Positions 1 through 63,987 of a stretch of DNA of 64,000 nt are shown piece after piece. Position 1 is the first letter of the stretch. Each line of letters opens with the position of its first letter. Origin of the DNA: Amorphochlora amoebiformis (Eukaryota; Cercozoa; Chlorarachniophyceae); contig BAAHQB010000087.1 of assembly GCA_054601695.1 (NCBI GenBank), positions 663,156 through 727,155 on the forward strand, in the 5' to 3' direction. A program made the position numbers and the translations under genes. A model generated the notes under the pieces. It worked only from the letters and a program-made list of their open reading frames with translations. It was not told where the DNA came from and made no database searches.

Positions 1-21
1 GTTGTCCGAAGGTATTCAATA

Positions 22-75
<54 letters not shown>

Positions 76-129
76 CAAAAAGCCTAATATCGCGTCCTGA
101 TAATAAGCATTGGTTATCCGAAGGTATTC

Positions 130-180
<51 letters not shown>

Positions 181-235
181 CAAAAAGCCTAATGTCGCGT
201 CCTGATAATAAGCATTGGTTATCCGAAGGTATTCA

Positions 236-280
<45 letters not shown>

Positions 281-337
281 CAAAAAGCCTAATATCGCGT
301 CCTGATAATAAGCATTGGTTATCCGAAGGTATTCAAT

Positions 338-371
<34 letters not shown>

Positions 372-533
372 TATCAAAAAGCCTAATATCGCGTCCTGAT
401 AATAAGCATTGGTTATCCGAAGGTATTCAATTATATATATATATAAATATATGTATATATATATATATATATATTATATCAAAAAGCCTAATATCGCGTC
501 CTGATAATAAGCATTGGTTATCCGAAGGTATTC

Positions 534-598
<65 letters not shown>

Positions 599-679
599 TG
601 TTTGTGTGTATTATATCAAAAAGCCTAATATCGCGTCCTGATAATAAGCATTGGTTATCCGAAGGTATTCAATTATATA

Positions 680-712
<33 letters not shown>

Positions 713-713
713 G

Positions 714-760
<47 letters not shown>

Positions 761-839
761 ATATATATTATATCAAAAAGCCTAATATCGCTTCCTGATA
801 ATAAGCATTGGTTATCCGAAGGTATTCAATTATATATAT

Positions 840-886
<47 letters not shown>

Positions 887-967
887 ATGTGTGTGTGTGT
901 GTGTGTATTATATCAAAAAGCCTAATATCGCTTCCTGATAATAAGCATTGGTTATCCGAAGGTATTC

Positions 968-1008
<41 letters not shown>

Positions 1009-1071
1009 CAAAAAGCCTACTATCGCGTCCTGATAATAAGCATTGGTTATCAGAAGGTATTCAATTATATA

Positions 1072-1155
<84 letters not shown>

Positions 1156-1252
1156 AATATATTTTTTTAGTATATATATAATATATATATATATACATCA
1201 AAAAGCTTACTATCGCGTCCTGATATAAGCATTGGTTATCAGAAGGTATTCA
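1..1252 (+). repeat. Array of 11 truncated exon-3'-edge copies separated by (TA)n
   Basis: A unit of about 58 bp (TCAAAAAGCC...CCGAAG|GTATTCAA) recurs at roughly 1 (cut by the window edge), 74, 178, 279, 371, 476, 616, 769, 909, 1006 and 1196. Copies are nearly identical and are separated by 40-100 bp of (TA)n, some with (GT)n. Each has an open frame encoding ..[11 protein letters not shown] and ends in the donor-like AAG|GTATTC, followed at once by TA repeat. I read them as partial copies of the 3' end of the upstream exon plus the first intron bases, duplicated inside the intron. The two rightmost units carry small changes (CTACTATCGCG, TTATCAGAAGG). Confidence 0.85.
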
Positions 1253-1259
1253 ATATATA

Positions 1260-1311
<52 letters not shown>

Positions 1312-1717
1312 GTATATATATATATATATATATATCCGTAATATATATAGCCCTCATAATAAGATTTTGTATCTCAAGGTGTATATGTATATACATTTAT
1401 ATATGTATATGTATATATATATATATGTATATATGCGTGTATATCTATGTATATGTGTATATACATATATTGTACATATGTAAATGTATATATATATTTT
1501 TATAGATAGATTAATTGTGCGTAAAACATATGAATATTGTATGTGTTAAACAGGTATATTGGTATACTAACATATGTAATTACACATATATTACTCCCAT
1601 TCTCCCCTACCCCCCGCCTCTCCTCTCTCTTGCTATCTCCCTTGAACTCCTCTCGCTCTTCTCTTCCTTTCTCTCTTTCTCTCCTCCTCTCTCTTTTTCT
1701 CCTCTCTCTTTTTCTAC

Positions 1718-1791
<74 letters not shown>

Positions 1792-1981
1792 CCTTCTCCC
1801 TCTCCTCAGAGCACTATCGGATCTTCAACCCGAACGACCAAATCCGTATATCCGCGGCAACCGGTTTGCTTAAGCTGCGTGAATTTGCGACTCCGGCAGA
1901 GAAGGACCTTACGTAGGGATTACTTTACGATATATTATGTTGAATATGTATGTATATATTTATATATATATATATATATAT

Positions 1982-2060
<79 letters not shown>

Positions 2061-2166
2061 CTATATATTTTCATGTATCAAACTTGTATACAAAAAGCGC
2101 CGATATGTATATACCAACGTACAAAATATATGTTTAGATACATAGATATCTTTTATGCATTCAATT

Positions 2167-2213
<47 letters not shown>

Positions 2214-2487
2214 ATGTGTGTGTATGTGTGTGTGTGTGTATGTAATATATAATATAATATGTGTATATGTGTATATGTATATATATATATATATATATAT
2301 TATGTATACAATATGCAGATTTATGTATATAATAATATGTAGACATGTACCTATATTACATATATATATGTATATATGTATATATATATACATATGTGTG
2401 TGTGTGTGTATATAGATACATGTAGATATGTATGTATGTAAATATCTGTGTGTGTGTATTATAAATGTTAGTCAATATATAAATATA

Positions 2488-2526
<39 letters not shown>

Positions 2527-2621
2527 TTATAAATTTATATATATATATATATATACATATATATTACATATATCTGTGTGTGTGTATTATAAATGTTAGT
2601 CAATATACAAATATATATATA

Positions 2622-2661
<40 letters not shown>

Positions 2662-3008
2662 ACATATATATATATATATAAATTTATATATATATATATA
2701 TATATATATAAACATACATACATATATAATATATATGCGAGTACATACTCATATACATAATTTATGTTCATACCAATTTCAGAATTGCCCTTGCCGACAC
2801 CTGCGGGTATGTTCAGTGGTTGTGCATCCAGACCCTCATCGCTATTGATACGCCTCAATCTCTTAAGGTCTGTTAACCCTATATACCGTATACCGTACCG
2901 AGAGACAAAAAGACTAATTGTTGGCGTGCCTTTTTTTTCCAGGTTGCGATAAGAGCTTTGAGCTCGCAGTGGTATGACGGGACTTTGACCCGCGATGTCA
3001 CATTTTGA
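1..3008 (+). CDS. 3' end of a HEAT/ARM-repeat-like protein (partial)
   Basis: Three phase-consistent exons are seen: 1810-1912, 2783-2867 and 2943-3008, ending in TGA at 3006-3008. The preceding exon lies left of the window; only copies of its 3' edge (ending H-W-L-S-E, donor GAAG|GTATTC) are visible at 1-1252. That edge exits in phase 1 and exon 1810 enters in phase 1, so the join reads ..[15 protein letters not shown]... The visible protein is helical and amphipathic ([30 protein letters not shown]), as in HEAT or armadillo solenoids. The family is not identified; Pds5-like cohesin factors and other solenoids are all possible. Introns at 1913-2782 are TA/GT microsatellite. The last exon could instead be spliced onward, but the facing U2AF1 gene leaves little room, so I take the TGA as the true end. 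Confidence 0.65.
1253..1809. repeat. Intron: (TA)n, then pyrimidine-rich tract
   Basis: TA microsatellite to about 1500, a 100-bp less repetitive stretch, then a C/T-rich run at 1600-1755 and (TA)n up to the acceptor CTCCTCAG at 1809. No coding evidence; the apparent ORFs are translated microsatellite. Confidence 0.8.
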
Positions 3009-3662
3009 ACCAGTGGAGGTTTAGCTGTAGAAATTTCCTTCGGAACCCAAGATTGCCATCCGCCTGAATTTTTGCTAATGATGTTACGACTCGGTATTAA
3101 AAAAAAAATAAGGTGCACGTGCACCCTACTCAACGATTTTCAGTAAATTCGATATATATCGAAATATAATAGTCGGTTATACACTAGATACAGGTCTCCA
3201 GGTGAGCTAGATCTAGAGATTACAACTATCTTCCAAGGAAATACTAGAAATATCCCATGCTCTAGATGTCCACATCAGTGTAGTCAGTATAATCACTAGC
3301 TAGATCATTGAATAGAAAACAATGAGCTGCCTGGGCTGCGCGTGAGTTTTTATATTCGCGATCCAGACATTATATTATTCTAGTTATTATCGTAAGAAGA
3401 TTATGCTTGCTGCCAGGACAAGCCAACTGTCGCAATTATTATTACACAATTGCAACACTAGAACTAGCGTACTACCTAGACAATTGTGATCTCGATCATA
3501 AGTAAGTATAATATTATTTAAATATGTAGTATCGATTGGCAAGATGACAAAAATATTATCTAGTATATGTAAGTTTTGTGCCTAACCAGAATTTCAACGT
3601 CGTACTTGCGCTCTATGGCTAAACTTTATATGTTTCTACAGTAGTTAGCCTTGCAGGACCAG
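3009..3662. other. Convergent intergenic region, repeat-poor
   Basis: A 650-bp non-repetitive AT-rich spacer between the stops of the + strand HEAT-like gene and the - strand U2AF1 gene. It must hold both 3' UTRs. I see no further exon with splice sites, no RNA gene and none of the TA microsatellite that fills the introns. Confidence 0.6.
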
Positions 3663-5134
3663 CTAATCCTCAGCTGGAGCTGGCTTCTCCCCGGAGGCTG
3701 GCACTTGTTCCGACTCCGGAGCTCCATCTGGAGCTTGAGATGGTTTCTCTGAAGCTGGAGCTTCGGAAGCTGGAGCTTCGGAAGCTGGAGCTTCAGCCTC
3801 AGTCTTTGACTCCCCCTTGGACTCAGACTTTGCCTCCTTAGGTTTACCCTTCTGTTCCTCCGGCTCCTTTGTATCTAAGGTACAAATTCATATTACTACT
3901 ATCATGTGAATCAAGTAAGTCAAGAGAGTATAACCTTCCTTCTTGTCGCCGTCTCGCTTCGTATTCCACATGGCGATCATCCTGCGCCTCTCCTCGCTGT
4001 TTGACGCCCGAGCTACTTCATTATCATGCTTCTTACCCTTCTTGCGTCTCTCTCGCGATCTAGATCTGGATTTATCCTTTCTGCGCCGTCTACGTTCACG
4101 AGAACGAGAGCGGGAGTCATCAGAGCGATCGCGTTCTTCCGCTTTTCGACGCAGCTTCCTGAGCTTCTTTCTCAGAAACCTTCGCAGCAATTACACGATA
4201 GTTGTAAGATCAAGGTGGTGGTATGACAATTGATGCAATGAAAATTAGGTTCAGTAGATGGGTGGAGGGAACTGTAACCAAACATATTAACAAAACTAGG
4301 AACACTTACTTTGAAGTATGCCGAATATGCATGAAATTGCAGTAGCCACCACGAGCACATTGATCCTCGTCGAACTGCCTGCAACGTGCCTCTCGGAAGT
4401 TGGTGACGAGAGAGAATTCTGGCATAAGCATCTGTCCTCCATAGTATCGACCCCTGAGTGCAGTGCATGCCTTTTCCCCACCTTCCTCGGTCGTAAATTT
4501 CACATAGACGTTCCCGACGAGGTGGTCTCCCATATTCTCGAGCACGTTCAGCTCTTCGATAGCTCCATAGTTACTGAGCTCGTCCAGAATTTCCTCATAA
4601 AAGTTTTCGAAGTGATCATCGTCCTCCACAGGCAAACCGTTAGGTCCCGGAGGTGGACGGACGTACATATGCGGGATAAGGACAGTTTGCGAGAAGTTGG
4701 GCTTAATGTGAACTCGAGAGCATCTCTCCCCGTGGCGGCATGCGCCAATCTTGTAATAGAACGGACAGTTGACCTAGTTGTGAATGTTCGTTAGGGTTTA
4801 ATTCGTTGTAAGCTGATTTGTACGAAGTGTTTTTTTACACGTGAATTACTGGGAGATGTACCTTATCATCCTCGGAACCCAGCACATTTGCAAGGTGAGC
4901 TGTAAGAGTAGGGTTTCAGAGGTTGTACCAGAATAGTTTGTCAGCACGTTAAATACCTGCTCCGCCACCTCGACCTCCACCGCCGCCGCCACCGCCGCCC
5001 ATGCCGCCGCCGCCGCCGCCTCCCCCGCCTCCCCCCCCGTTCCGCCGGCCACCACCGCCACCTCCTCCCCCACCATAGCCGCGACGATCACGGTCGTATC
5101 GGTCGTATCTGTCGTATCTTCCGAAACGAGACAT
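3663..5134 (-). CDS. U2AF1: U2 snRNP auxiliary factor small subunit (U2AF35)
   Basis: U2AF35 binds the AG at the 3' splice site and partners U2AF65 in the nucleus. Five exons: 5134-4957, 4899-4862, 4773-4310, 4179-3935 and 3874-3663, all GT-AG, giving 378 residues and TAG. Order: MSRFGRYDRYDRYDRD and a glycine-rich tract (about 20-58); LANVLGSEDDK and the first CCCH finger (C75, C84, C90, H94); the U2AF-homology RRM (about 108-195) with ENMGDHLVGNVYVKF; the second CCCH finger (C203, C211, C217, H221, C-x7-C-x5-C-x3-H); an RS-rich region (about 235-270); then an acidic E/A/P/K tail with ASEAP repeats. The two fingers and the GDHLVGNVYV segment make the call secure. Oddities: the glycine-rich block is N-terminal, whereas animal U2AF35 has it near the C-terminus, and the RXF motif reads R181-Y-Y. 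The introns are short and ordinary, unlike those of most neighbours. Confidence 0.97.
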
Positions 5135-5293
5135 ATTTATGACGCTCCAACGCACGGGTTGCAGAGGTTGATCTTGCGCAAGTCCCTTCTCGAAGAAGTG
5201 CCGACTTATTCGAAATAGGTTCTAAGAAATTCGGGAAGATGGGTTTGACTACCATTTCATATTGGGACAACTGTGGGACACGCGATCCGTACA
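5135..5293. promoter_or_regulatory. Shared divergent promoter region, U2AF1/OTUD6
   Basis: Only 159 bp separate the start codons of two genes transcribed away from each other, so the 5' UTRs and core promoters of both must lie here or overlap the first exons. The stretch is non-repetitive and of mixed composition. I see no clear TATA box in either direction and name no transcription-factor site. The assignment rests on geometry. Confidence 0.6.
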
Positions 5294-6292
5294 ATGGCGG
5301 ATTCCAGCGAGACGCTCGGGCAGATGAAGACGAGACATAAGCTGGAGATTCGTCAGCTGGAGAAGGATTTTCGGGCAAAGGTCAAAATTACAAAGGGGAA
5401 AGACAAAAAGCGCGCGGTGAAGGCAGAGCAGGCGGCGGCGGAGAAAGAGATGAAGGAGAGGCATGCCAAGGAGAGGAGTGCGAAGCAGCCTGAGAGCGAG
5501 GAAAGTGAAACGAAGGCGCCCGAGATTACACCAAAGGTCGATGAAAAGAAGCCCGGAGGGGATGAGAAGAAAGAGGTAGGATGATCGATTTTACGTCTAT
5601 ATCAGTAGCTGACGGTGCATACGAAAACCCAAGGTGCGCCAGCTCTCCCGCGCGCAGAAGAAGAAGCTTAAAAAACAAGCCAAGCTTGAGGAGGTTTACT
5701 CTGCTTTTTCAATCTTCAGTTTTACAATCTGAGTGTTTATGCCTGGGACCGACTAGGAGCGAAAGAAAGCGCAAGCGGAAGCTGCCAAAATGACTGACTA
5801 CAAGGCTATCGAGATGAACCGACTCATGGAAAAGCTCAAGCCAAAGGTATAATTTTCCCTAACCCATTCTAAGAGGGCATCGGATGCGTGTGTTTCGTTG
5901 CCAGGAGTTTCAAGCGCCTTGAGGAACATACGATTTGAAGACCAGCGAAACATAGTCCCGGGAAGAAAGAGGGGTGGTAGCCCAGTGCGTGGGGAGAGGT
6001 GGGCCAAGGCTGGTGCCAGGGTTTAGAATCCTCCTTGCCCTGGGAAGGGAAGGAGGCCTGGGTTGAGTTTTGGGTTGGTCATGAGAGTCAACTCTGTAAC
6101 CTTCTCGATGTGTGAAAATCTACTCATGGATTCTGCCAGGGCTTCAAAGTTCACGAGGTTCAAGCTGATGGAAACTGCCTCTTTCGGGCATGCGTGCACC
6201 AACTTGACTTGGACGAGGTGAAGAACAAGGTATGTATTCATGCAAACAGTCTTGGCCGAGGAACAGATGTCATTGTGAGTTAGATGTGTGTA

Positions 6293-6365
<73 letters not shown>

Positions 6366-6603
6366 TTAGATATATATATATATATATATAATTATTATTA
6401 TATATTATTATATATTTATATATATATATAATATAATATATATATAATATTATGTATATATGTATATATGTATATATATATAATACATATACATACTATA
6501 AATATATGTATATGTTATATATTATATATATATAGATATATATATATATATATATGTATATTACAAATATTTACATACATATATTCTCTCTCTCCTCCTT
6601 ATC

Positions 6604-6647
<44 letters not shown>

Positions 6648-7178
6648 GTATATTACAAATATTTACGTACATATATTCTCTCTCTCCTCCTTATCCCACT
6701 CTCTCTTCCTTCGCTCTCTCTCTCCCCTCTCTCTTTCTCTCCCTTTCTTTCAGTCCCTCTTTCTCTCTCTTTCTTTCAGTCTCTCTTTCTCTTTCTCCCC
6801 ACTCTCTCTTCCTTATCCCCCTCTTCCGTCGAGATATGAGAGAAACACAGAAAGGGTTGAGGTGGAGAGTAAGAGAGTGATATATAATAATTAAATATAT
6901 TTATTTACCACCTCGTTTGGTTATGTATAATATATGTATATATATATATATATATATATAATTATATATATATATGTATATATATATATCTATATATATA
7001 TATATATTATATTGTAACGTAATAAAATAAATACGTGTATTACACATATAAATATATATAATTATGTATAATATATATATATATATATATAAATATATAT
7101 ATTATATATATACATATATATATAATATAATATATATATATATATATATATATAAATATGAAAATATATATGTATACA

Positions 7179-7221
<43 letters not shown>

Positions 7222-7382
7222 GCATTTATGACATAAATATATATTTAGGTACATATATGCGCATATATATATTTAATACTTATCTATATTTACACAAATT
7301 TTCCCGTGGATGTTACACACTATACACACACAAATAATTCTGATAAAATATGCATGTATATATACATATATCTACATATATC

Positions 7383-7421
<39 letters not shown>

Positions 7422-7461
7422 CTGATAAAATATGCGTATATATACATATATCTATATATAT

Positions 7462-7500
<39 letters not shown>

Positions 7501-7515
7501 ATGTACGTATACAAT

Positions 7516-7553
<38 letters not shown>

Positions 7554-7624
7554 TATATATGTGTGTGTATATATATATATATACATATATAATACATGAG
7601 CATGAAAAATACCTATGATTGAGT

Positions 7625-7684
<60 letters not shown>

Positions 7685-8390
7685 TATGTATATATATATA
7701 TATATATAATTAATATACATATATATACATAATATATATACATATACATATATATAATATGTATATAATGTAAACCCTATATAAAAATATACGATTTGTA
7801 TACATAATATACATACATATATATATATATATATAAAATATATATGTACATATGATTGTGTGTGTGTGTGTTTGTGTAGTACACATACCGATAATTTCTT
7901 TATTTAAACATTTGTGACCCTAATCACCTTAATAGCCCTCTGTAAAGAATCACAAAGAACTTCGAAAGAAGACAGGAGACCTTTTGCTCGACAATAGCGA
8001 GGATTTTATGCCATACTTGCTCAAGGATGACGGGTGATTAAATTTTAGCACCATGATTCTCAAATCACCTTCCCTTACCCTCCCTTCTCCCTCTCCCTTT
8101 CTCTCACGCGTCTCATGTTCTCCTATTCCCTCCACCGACCTTTCAACCATTTTCAGGAACCTGATGAGTGGAGAAGAGTACAAGGCTTACTGCAGTAAGA
8201 TCGGGTCAACGTCTGCATGGGGCGGGCAGGCGGAGATAGCTGCCATCTCCAGGATACTTGGTCGTCAAGTTGTAGTTCATTCTGCTTTTGCAAACGGTTT
8301 GATGAAGATAGCATTCATTATTTTTTGTATGTTATGAACCGATATGCTTAGGTTGAATTTGCATTTTTTGGATGCTTGGGTGAGGTATTG

Positions 8391-8438
<48 letters not shown>

Positions 8439-8821
8439 ATATAGACCTGACAATGGGCAGACCTAGCAAGCTATCCCCTCTTCGGATATCCTATCACAAG
8501 CACTATTATTCTCTAGGAGCGGTGAGAACTCTCTTTCTCTCTTTCCTTTCCACACTCTATTTCCACTTTCTTTCTTCATATTTCCCTCGCTCTCCAAAAT
8601 CATTTCTCTCCTCTTCCCTCTCAGTCAACATATCCTCTCTTCTCTGCGTCGGTCCCGTTTGTCAAGACCTTCACCTTCTATATTCTTTCTCAAACATCAC
8701 GTGAGCATGCTCGCTCTCTCTCTCTTTTCTTCTATCTCTCTCTCCTCCACCTCTATCTCTACCTGCCTTATTCTCAGTCATTGAATACTTACAGCACTAC
8801 AACTCGGTGGTTGCCGGTTGA
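5294..8821 (+). CDS. OTUD6B: OTU-domain deubiquitinase, OTUD6 type
   Basis: OTUD6 proteins are cysteine proteases that remove ubiquitin; in animals OTUD6B is linked to translation initiation and proteasome assembly. Exons: 5294-5575, 5634-5693, 5757-5846, 6140-6229, 7936-8033, 8157-8296, 8445-8521 and 8795-8821 (TGA), all GT-AG and phase-consistent, 287 residues, close to metazoan OTUD6B. Residues 1-144 are a charged coiled coil ([18 protein letters not shown]). The catalytic loop is [11 protein letters not shown] with C157; AWGGQAEI lies at about 227-234; the catalytic histidine is H280 in HYNSV. The terminal exon carries only HYNSVVAG and the stop. Intron 4 (6230-7935) is expanded by TA and CT microsatellite, intron 6 has a short (TA)n and the others are short. 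The stretch HYYSLGA is cut from HYNSV by the last intron, a junction that falls inside the active site. Confidence 0.95.
6290..7900. repeat. Microsatellite filling OTUD6 intron 4
   Basis: (TA)n at 6298-6590 and 6880-7870, with a CT-rich stretch at 6585-6830 and short (GT)n near 7480. A 92-bp unit (ATGTATATTACAAATATTTAC.. plus CTCTCTCCTCCTTATCCC) is repeated twice at about 6554 and 6646. All long apparent ORFs here are dinucleotide translation (YIYIY, SLSLS). Confidence 0.85.
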
Positions 8822-9468
8822 CTTGATATCCATCTTGTTGCTGAAGACCAACGCGATCAAGCAAGCGAGAGCCAGGGATGTTCTCGACGGCTATCAGACC
8901 TTTTAGCATGAGGATCAGGCAAAATTGATTTGAGTTAATGAATCATCTTTTTAAAAGTACAAACGCTAGCAATCACTGTAATACTAAAGATCTAGAAATC
9001 AAAAAATTATCAAAGATATAAAATGGTTGAGTACATGAACTACTGATTCTAGTAGAGTTAGATTTTATCATCACAATCATGTGTCGCCATCATGATAGGA
9101 TACACATGTAAGCGTATACTAGTATGTAATACATATGCACATACATAACATATACACATACATATATTACACATACCATTACTAGATTATACACACATAT
9201 ATATATATCATAGTATCTAGAGTATGTACATGTCTAGAGTATACATACATGTCTACGCATGTATACGTAGAATTGTAGATATATATATGTAATATATATA
9301 TGTATATATGTATATATATATAATATACATGTGTGTATTGTATCATATAGATACTACAGTGTATATCTAGAGATAAATTTTCCTTCAACAAATATTTCTG
9401 GAACGGTATATATATATCTAGTATATATATATATATATATATACTAGATATAGTATTATATATATACT

Positions 9469-9509
<41 letters not shown>

Positions 9510-9674
9510 TGTAGATGATTAATAGCTTGCGTGTGATATATACAAGATACTAGATATAACATATTTATCATCTAGATATACAGTCATGATCATCATCATC
9601 AGTGACTAACCCATGCCAAAATATATATGTACAAACTTGATATATATATATATATATATGTATATATATGTATG

Positions 9675-9733
<59 letters not shown>

Positions 9734-9928
9734 CACATATATGTATATGTTTGTGACATCACGACTGCTTCAAGTTACAAGAGAGTACAATATTTCCAAA
9801 TCTCTCACGCTAAAGCTAAACACCTGTGACAAGTTCTAATAAGATGGTCCTAGTCTTTCAAGGACCATGGACACGTGTATGAATTGAACTTGAACAGAAT
9901 GCGTTCACAGAGTCTCTTGTGGCTTAGC
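8822..9928. other. Convergent 3' intergenic region
   Basis: Lies between the stops of OTUD6 (+) and the coiled-coil gene (-). 8822-9120 is unique sequence, presumably OTUD6 3' UTR. 9120-9760 is TA-rich with short palindromic CTAGATATATAC-type motifs. 9760-9928 is unique and probably belongs to the 3' UTR of the - strand gene. No exon or RNA gene is seen. Confidence 0.5.
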
Positions 9929-35844
<25,916 letters not shown>

Positions 35845-35950
35845 CTTTGCGAAAAAAAGTATGTATGGGGAATGAATGGCTATTTTTGTTTAGTGTGGTA
35901 TGCGTGAGGATGATTGTGATGAGTCAGAATCGCACCGCTGGGGCCGCCAT

Positions 35951-37635
35951 GGCCAGGAAGATGAGGGCGTAAGGCCCCATGATTCAAATTTTAAGCTATC
36001 TTAACTATTCGGCCGAAAAATATAAAGAATATAAATATCCTTATGTGAGATATGTGGGATATTATTTCAAGAGTTTGATATTTGTCACTGATCGTGACTG
36101 GTGTATAATTGTTTAATTAGTCGGTTGAAAACCATAGACAATGGTGGCGTCCGCGGCCCCGCGCCATGCCCGCCATATCTTCATCCATTTATAATGTGAG
36201 ATTCTCTGGAGATTCAGGATGGAGATCAGGCAGTGACGGGTATCACCGACACTCTGAACCAACACCAATCCCCAACAAACTCGTGGCCACGTGTAAAAGG
36301 TCAGCCGATAAATTAAGTTGTTCTTCATATTGACATATTCCAAGGATCGGTGCCTTTGCCCGCCGGAAAGCGGAAACATTGCTTTTTTTTCACGTATGAG
36401 CCCATTCTTTCGTTAGTAGAGTCCTTACCCTCTCCTCTTGTCATCAACATTGTGACAGCCCTTCTCACATAGTCTCAATTTTAGTGTATCCTTTGAAATT
36501 ATATCCTCTTAAAGAATAAATGCATTGTTTTCGTGTGCTCGTTGATTACACTTCCAACGTAGGCGTTTCCACACCCTGGATGTTGTATTGACGCTCAGTC
36601 TATGTGTGCACTGTGCAGTGCTGAAGATATGTTTTGTATCGGTGCTCCTAACCATTTTGTAACAAAATCACCCCTTTTCCCATTTTACTCTAAAAGTGCA
36701 CGAAGACCGTTACTTTAATACTCTTCAAGTTATCGTCTTATTAATTATAATCCATTTTAAGGAATATACACCGAACCTAGTTTAGGGGTTTCCACAAATT
36801 TATATGTCGTCCCTTTTTTGCCTTTTCCCAACACACATATCTATTCCACTTTTCAAGAGCTAATCGCCCATCACTACCAATCCCACAGGCGCTGGGTAGC
36901 TCACGCTCCACACAAGCCCCATACCTTCGCCTTCTATCGCCTCTCTCCCAAGGTCGAATCGGAAATATTTATGATATCTGAGACTGCGTTGAAACCTGAA
37001 AATTCGCTGCATTGAAGTACCAATTCCTGTGCCTTCCCCTTGTAAAAGACCCAACTGTGTCAGATTTATCCTTCCCTTTCTTTCCTCTGCTGAGTCCTTC
37101 GCCTTTGACACATTTGGGAATCTTCGCTGGTGGTGATGTGATGTTGTTTATGGTTAATATTTGTGTTTCGAGCTTGAGTGTGGAGATGCTGCGATGGTGG
37201 AGATAAATCAGAGGCAGGGGGGGAATAAGGGGCTAGGGACGAGAGTTTTAATAACAGGGGGTGTATAAAAATGTGGTGCTCAAAGGGGTACTGGAAATCA
37301 TGCGAATAACTCAGAAAGATGGTTTGCATTCTGGGGAAGTTCTGGCCTCTGCTTCCTTTCCAACATGGATCAAACCTTGTGCTGTGTGTGTCGAATTGCG
37401 TGTGGTTTTGAGAGGGGTGTTGGATGTGAGAGTGCCTGCTTTGTCTCTGGATGCTTCAATTTTTAGGAGTTGGAGACGGGGAAAGGGGAGAAGATAGAAG
37501 AGGAAAGCTAGAGGCTGTGTGAAACTTAGCGGAAAAGGGTTGGGTTTAAAGTGTTTAATTGGTTCGTCTTATGATGGACACAAACTTAACTCAGTTATCT
37601 TTGTACGTTTGTATATTTCACTGGATTATGCTAGG
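35951..37635. promoter_or_regulatory. Divergent intergenic region, repeat-poor
   Basis: About 1.7 kb of complex sequence between the presumed 5' ends of the coiled-coil gene (-) and the MABP-like gene (+). It lacks TA microsatellite, unlike the introns on both sides. It probably holds both promoters and 5' UTRs. I found no convincing exon; frames at 36113-36379 (-) and 37261-37497 (+) are open but lack splice or family support. Confidence 0.45.
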
Positions 37636-50810
<13,175 letters not shown>

Positions 50811-50815
50811 ACCAC

Positions 50816-50837
50816 CCATCTCCCTCTCTCCTTCTCG

Positions 50838-50869
<32 letters not shown>

Positions 50870-50900
50870 CTCTCTCTCCCCCTCTCTCTCTCTCTCTCTC

Positions 50901-50931
<31 letters not shown>

Positions 50932-51049
50932 CCCCTCTCTCTCTCTCTCTCCTCTCTCTCCCTCTCTCTCTATCCCTCTCTCTCTCTCTCTCTCCTCTCT
51001 CTCCCTCTCTCTCCCTCTCTCTCTCTCTCTCTCTCCCTCTCTCTCCCTC

Positions 51050-51085
<36 letters not shown>

Positions 51086-51200
51086 CTCTCTCTCCCCCTC
51101 TCTCACTCCCGCTTCCCCCTCCCAAATTCCTCTCTTTTTCTCTCTTTTTCTCTCTTTTCTCTCTTTCTCTCTCCTTTTCTCCCTCTTTCTCCTCTATTTT
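50816..51200. repeat. (CT)n between two + strand genes
   Basis: 380 bp of CTCTCT with CCCTCTCTC interruptions, starting six bases after the TAA of the MABP-like gene. It is a rare case here of long microsatellite outside an intron, unless it lies in transcribed 3' UTR. Confidence 0.9.
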
Positions 51201-51263
51201 CCCCGCCCGCGGAAACAATACCTAGTCTTATGAAAGGGAGTATAGAGAGGAGTTGGACGGCAG

Positions 51264-63795
<12,532 letters not shown>

Positions 63796-63948
63796 GTCTC
63801 TCTGTTCCTATCGTCTCTCTCCCTCTCCTGCGCACTCTTTTAGTTGCTTTTTCGCACTCTCCGCTGCTTTCGTATGTCTATTTCTCTTTCTCTCTTTCCA
63901 ATATGTATATATATATATATATATATGTATATAATATTCATACATATT

Positions 63949-63987
<39 letters not shown>

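Noticed and set aside
1-1252. CRISPR array (regular repeats of about 58 bp with spacers)
   Set aside because: The spacers are all (TA)n rather than unique, the setting is eukaryotic, and the repeat matches an exon edge with a donor site.
35936-35950. First exon MAAPA of the coiled-coil gene
   Set aside because: Its phase (0) does not fit the next exon, which needs phase 1; kept only as a possible start in the text.
36113-36379. 88-residue open frame on the - strand
   Set aside because: No splice context, no recognisable family, and it lies in the presumed divergent promoter.
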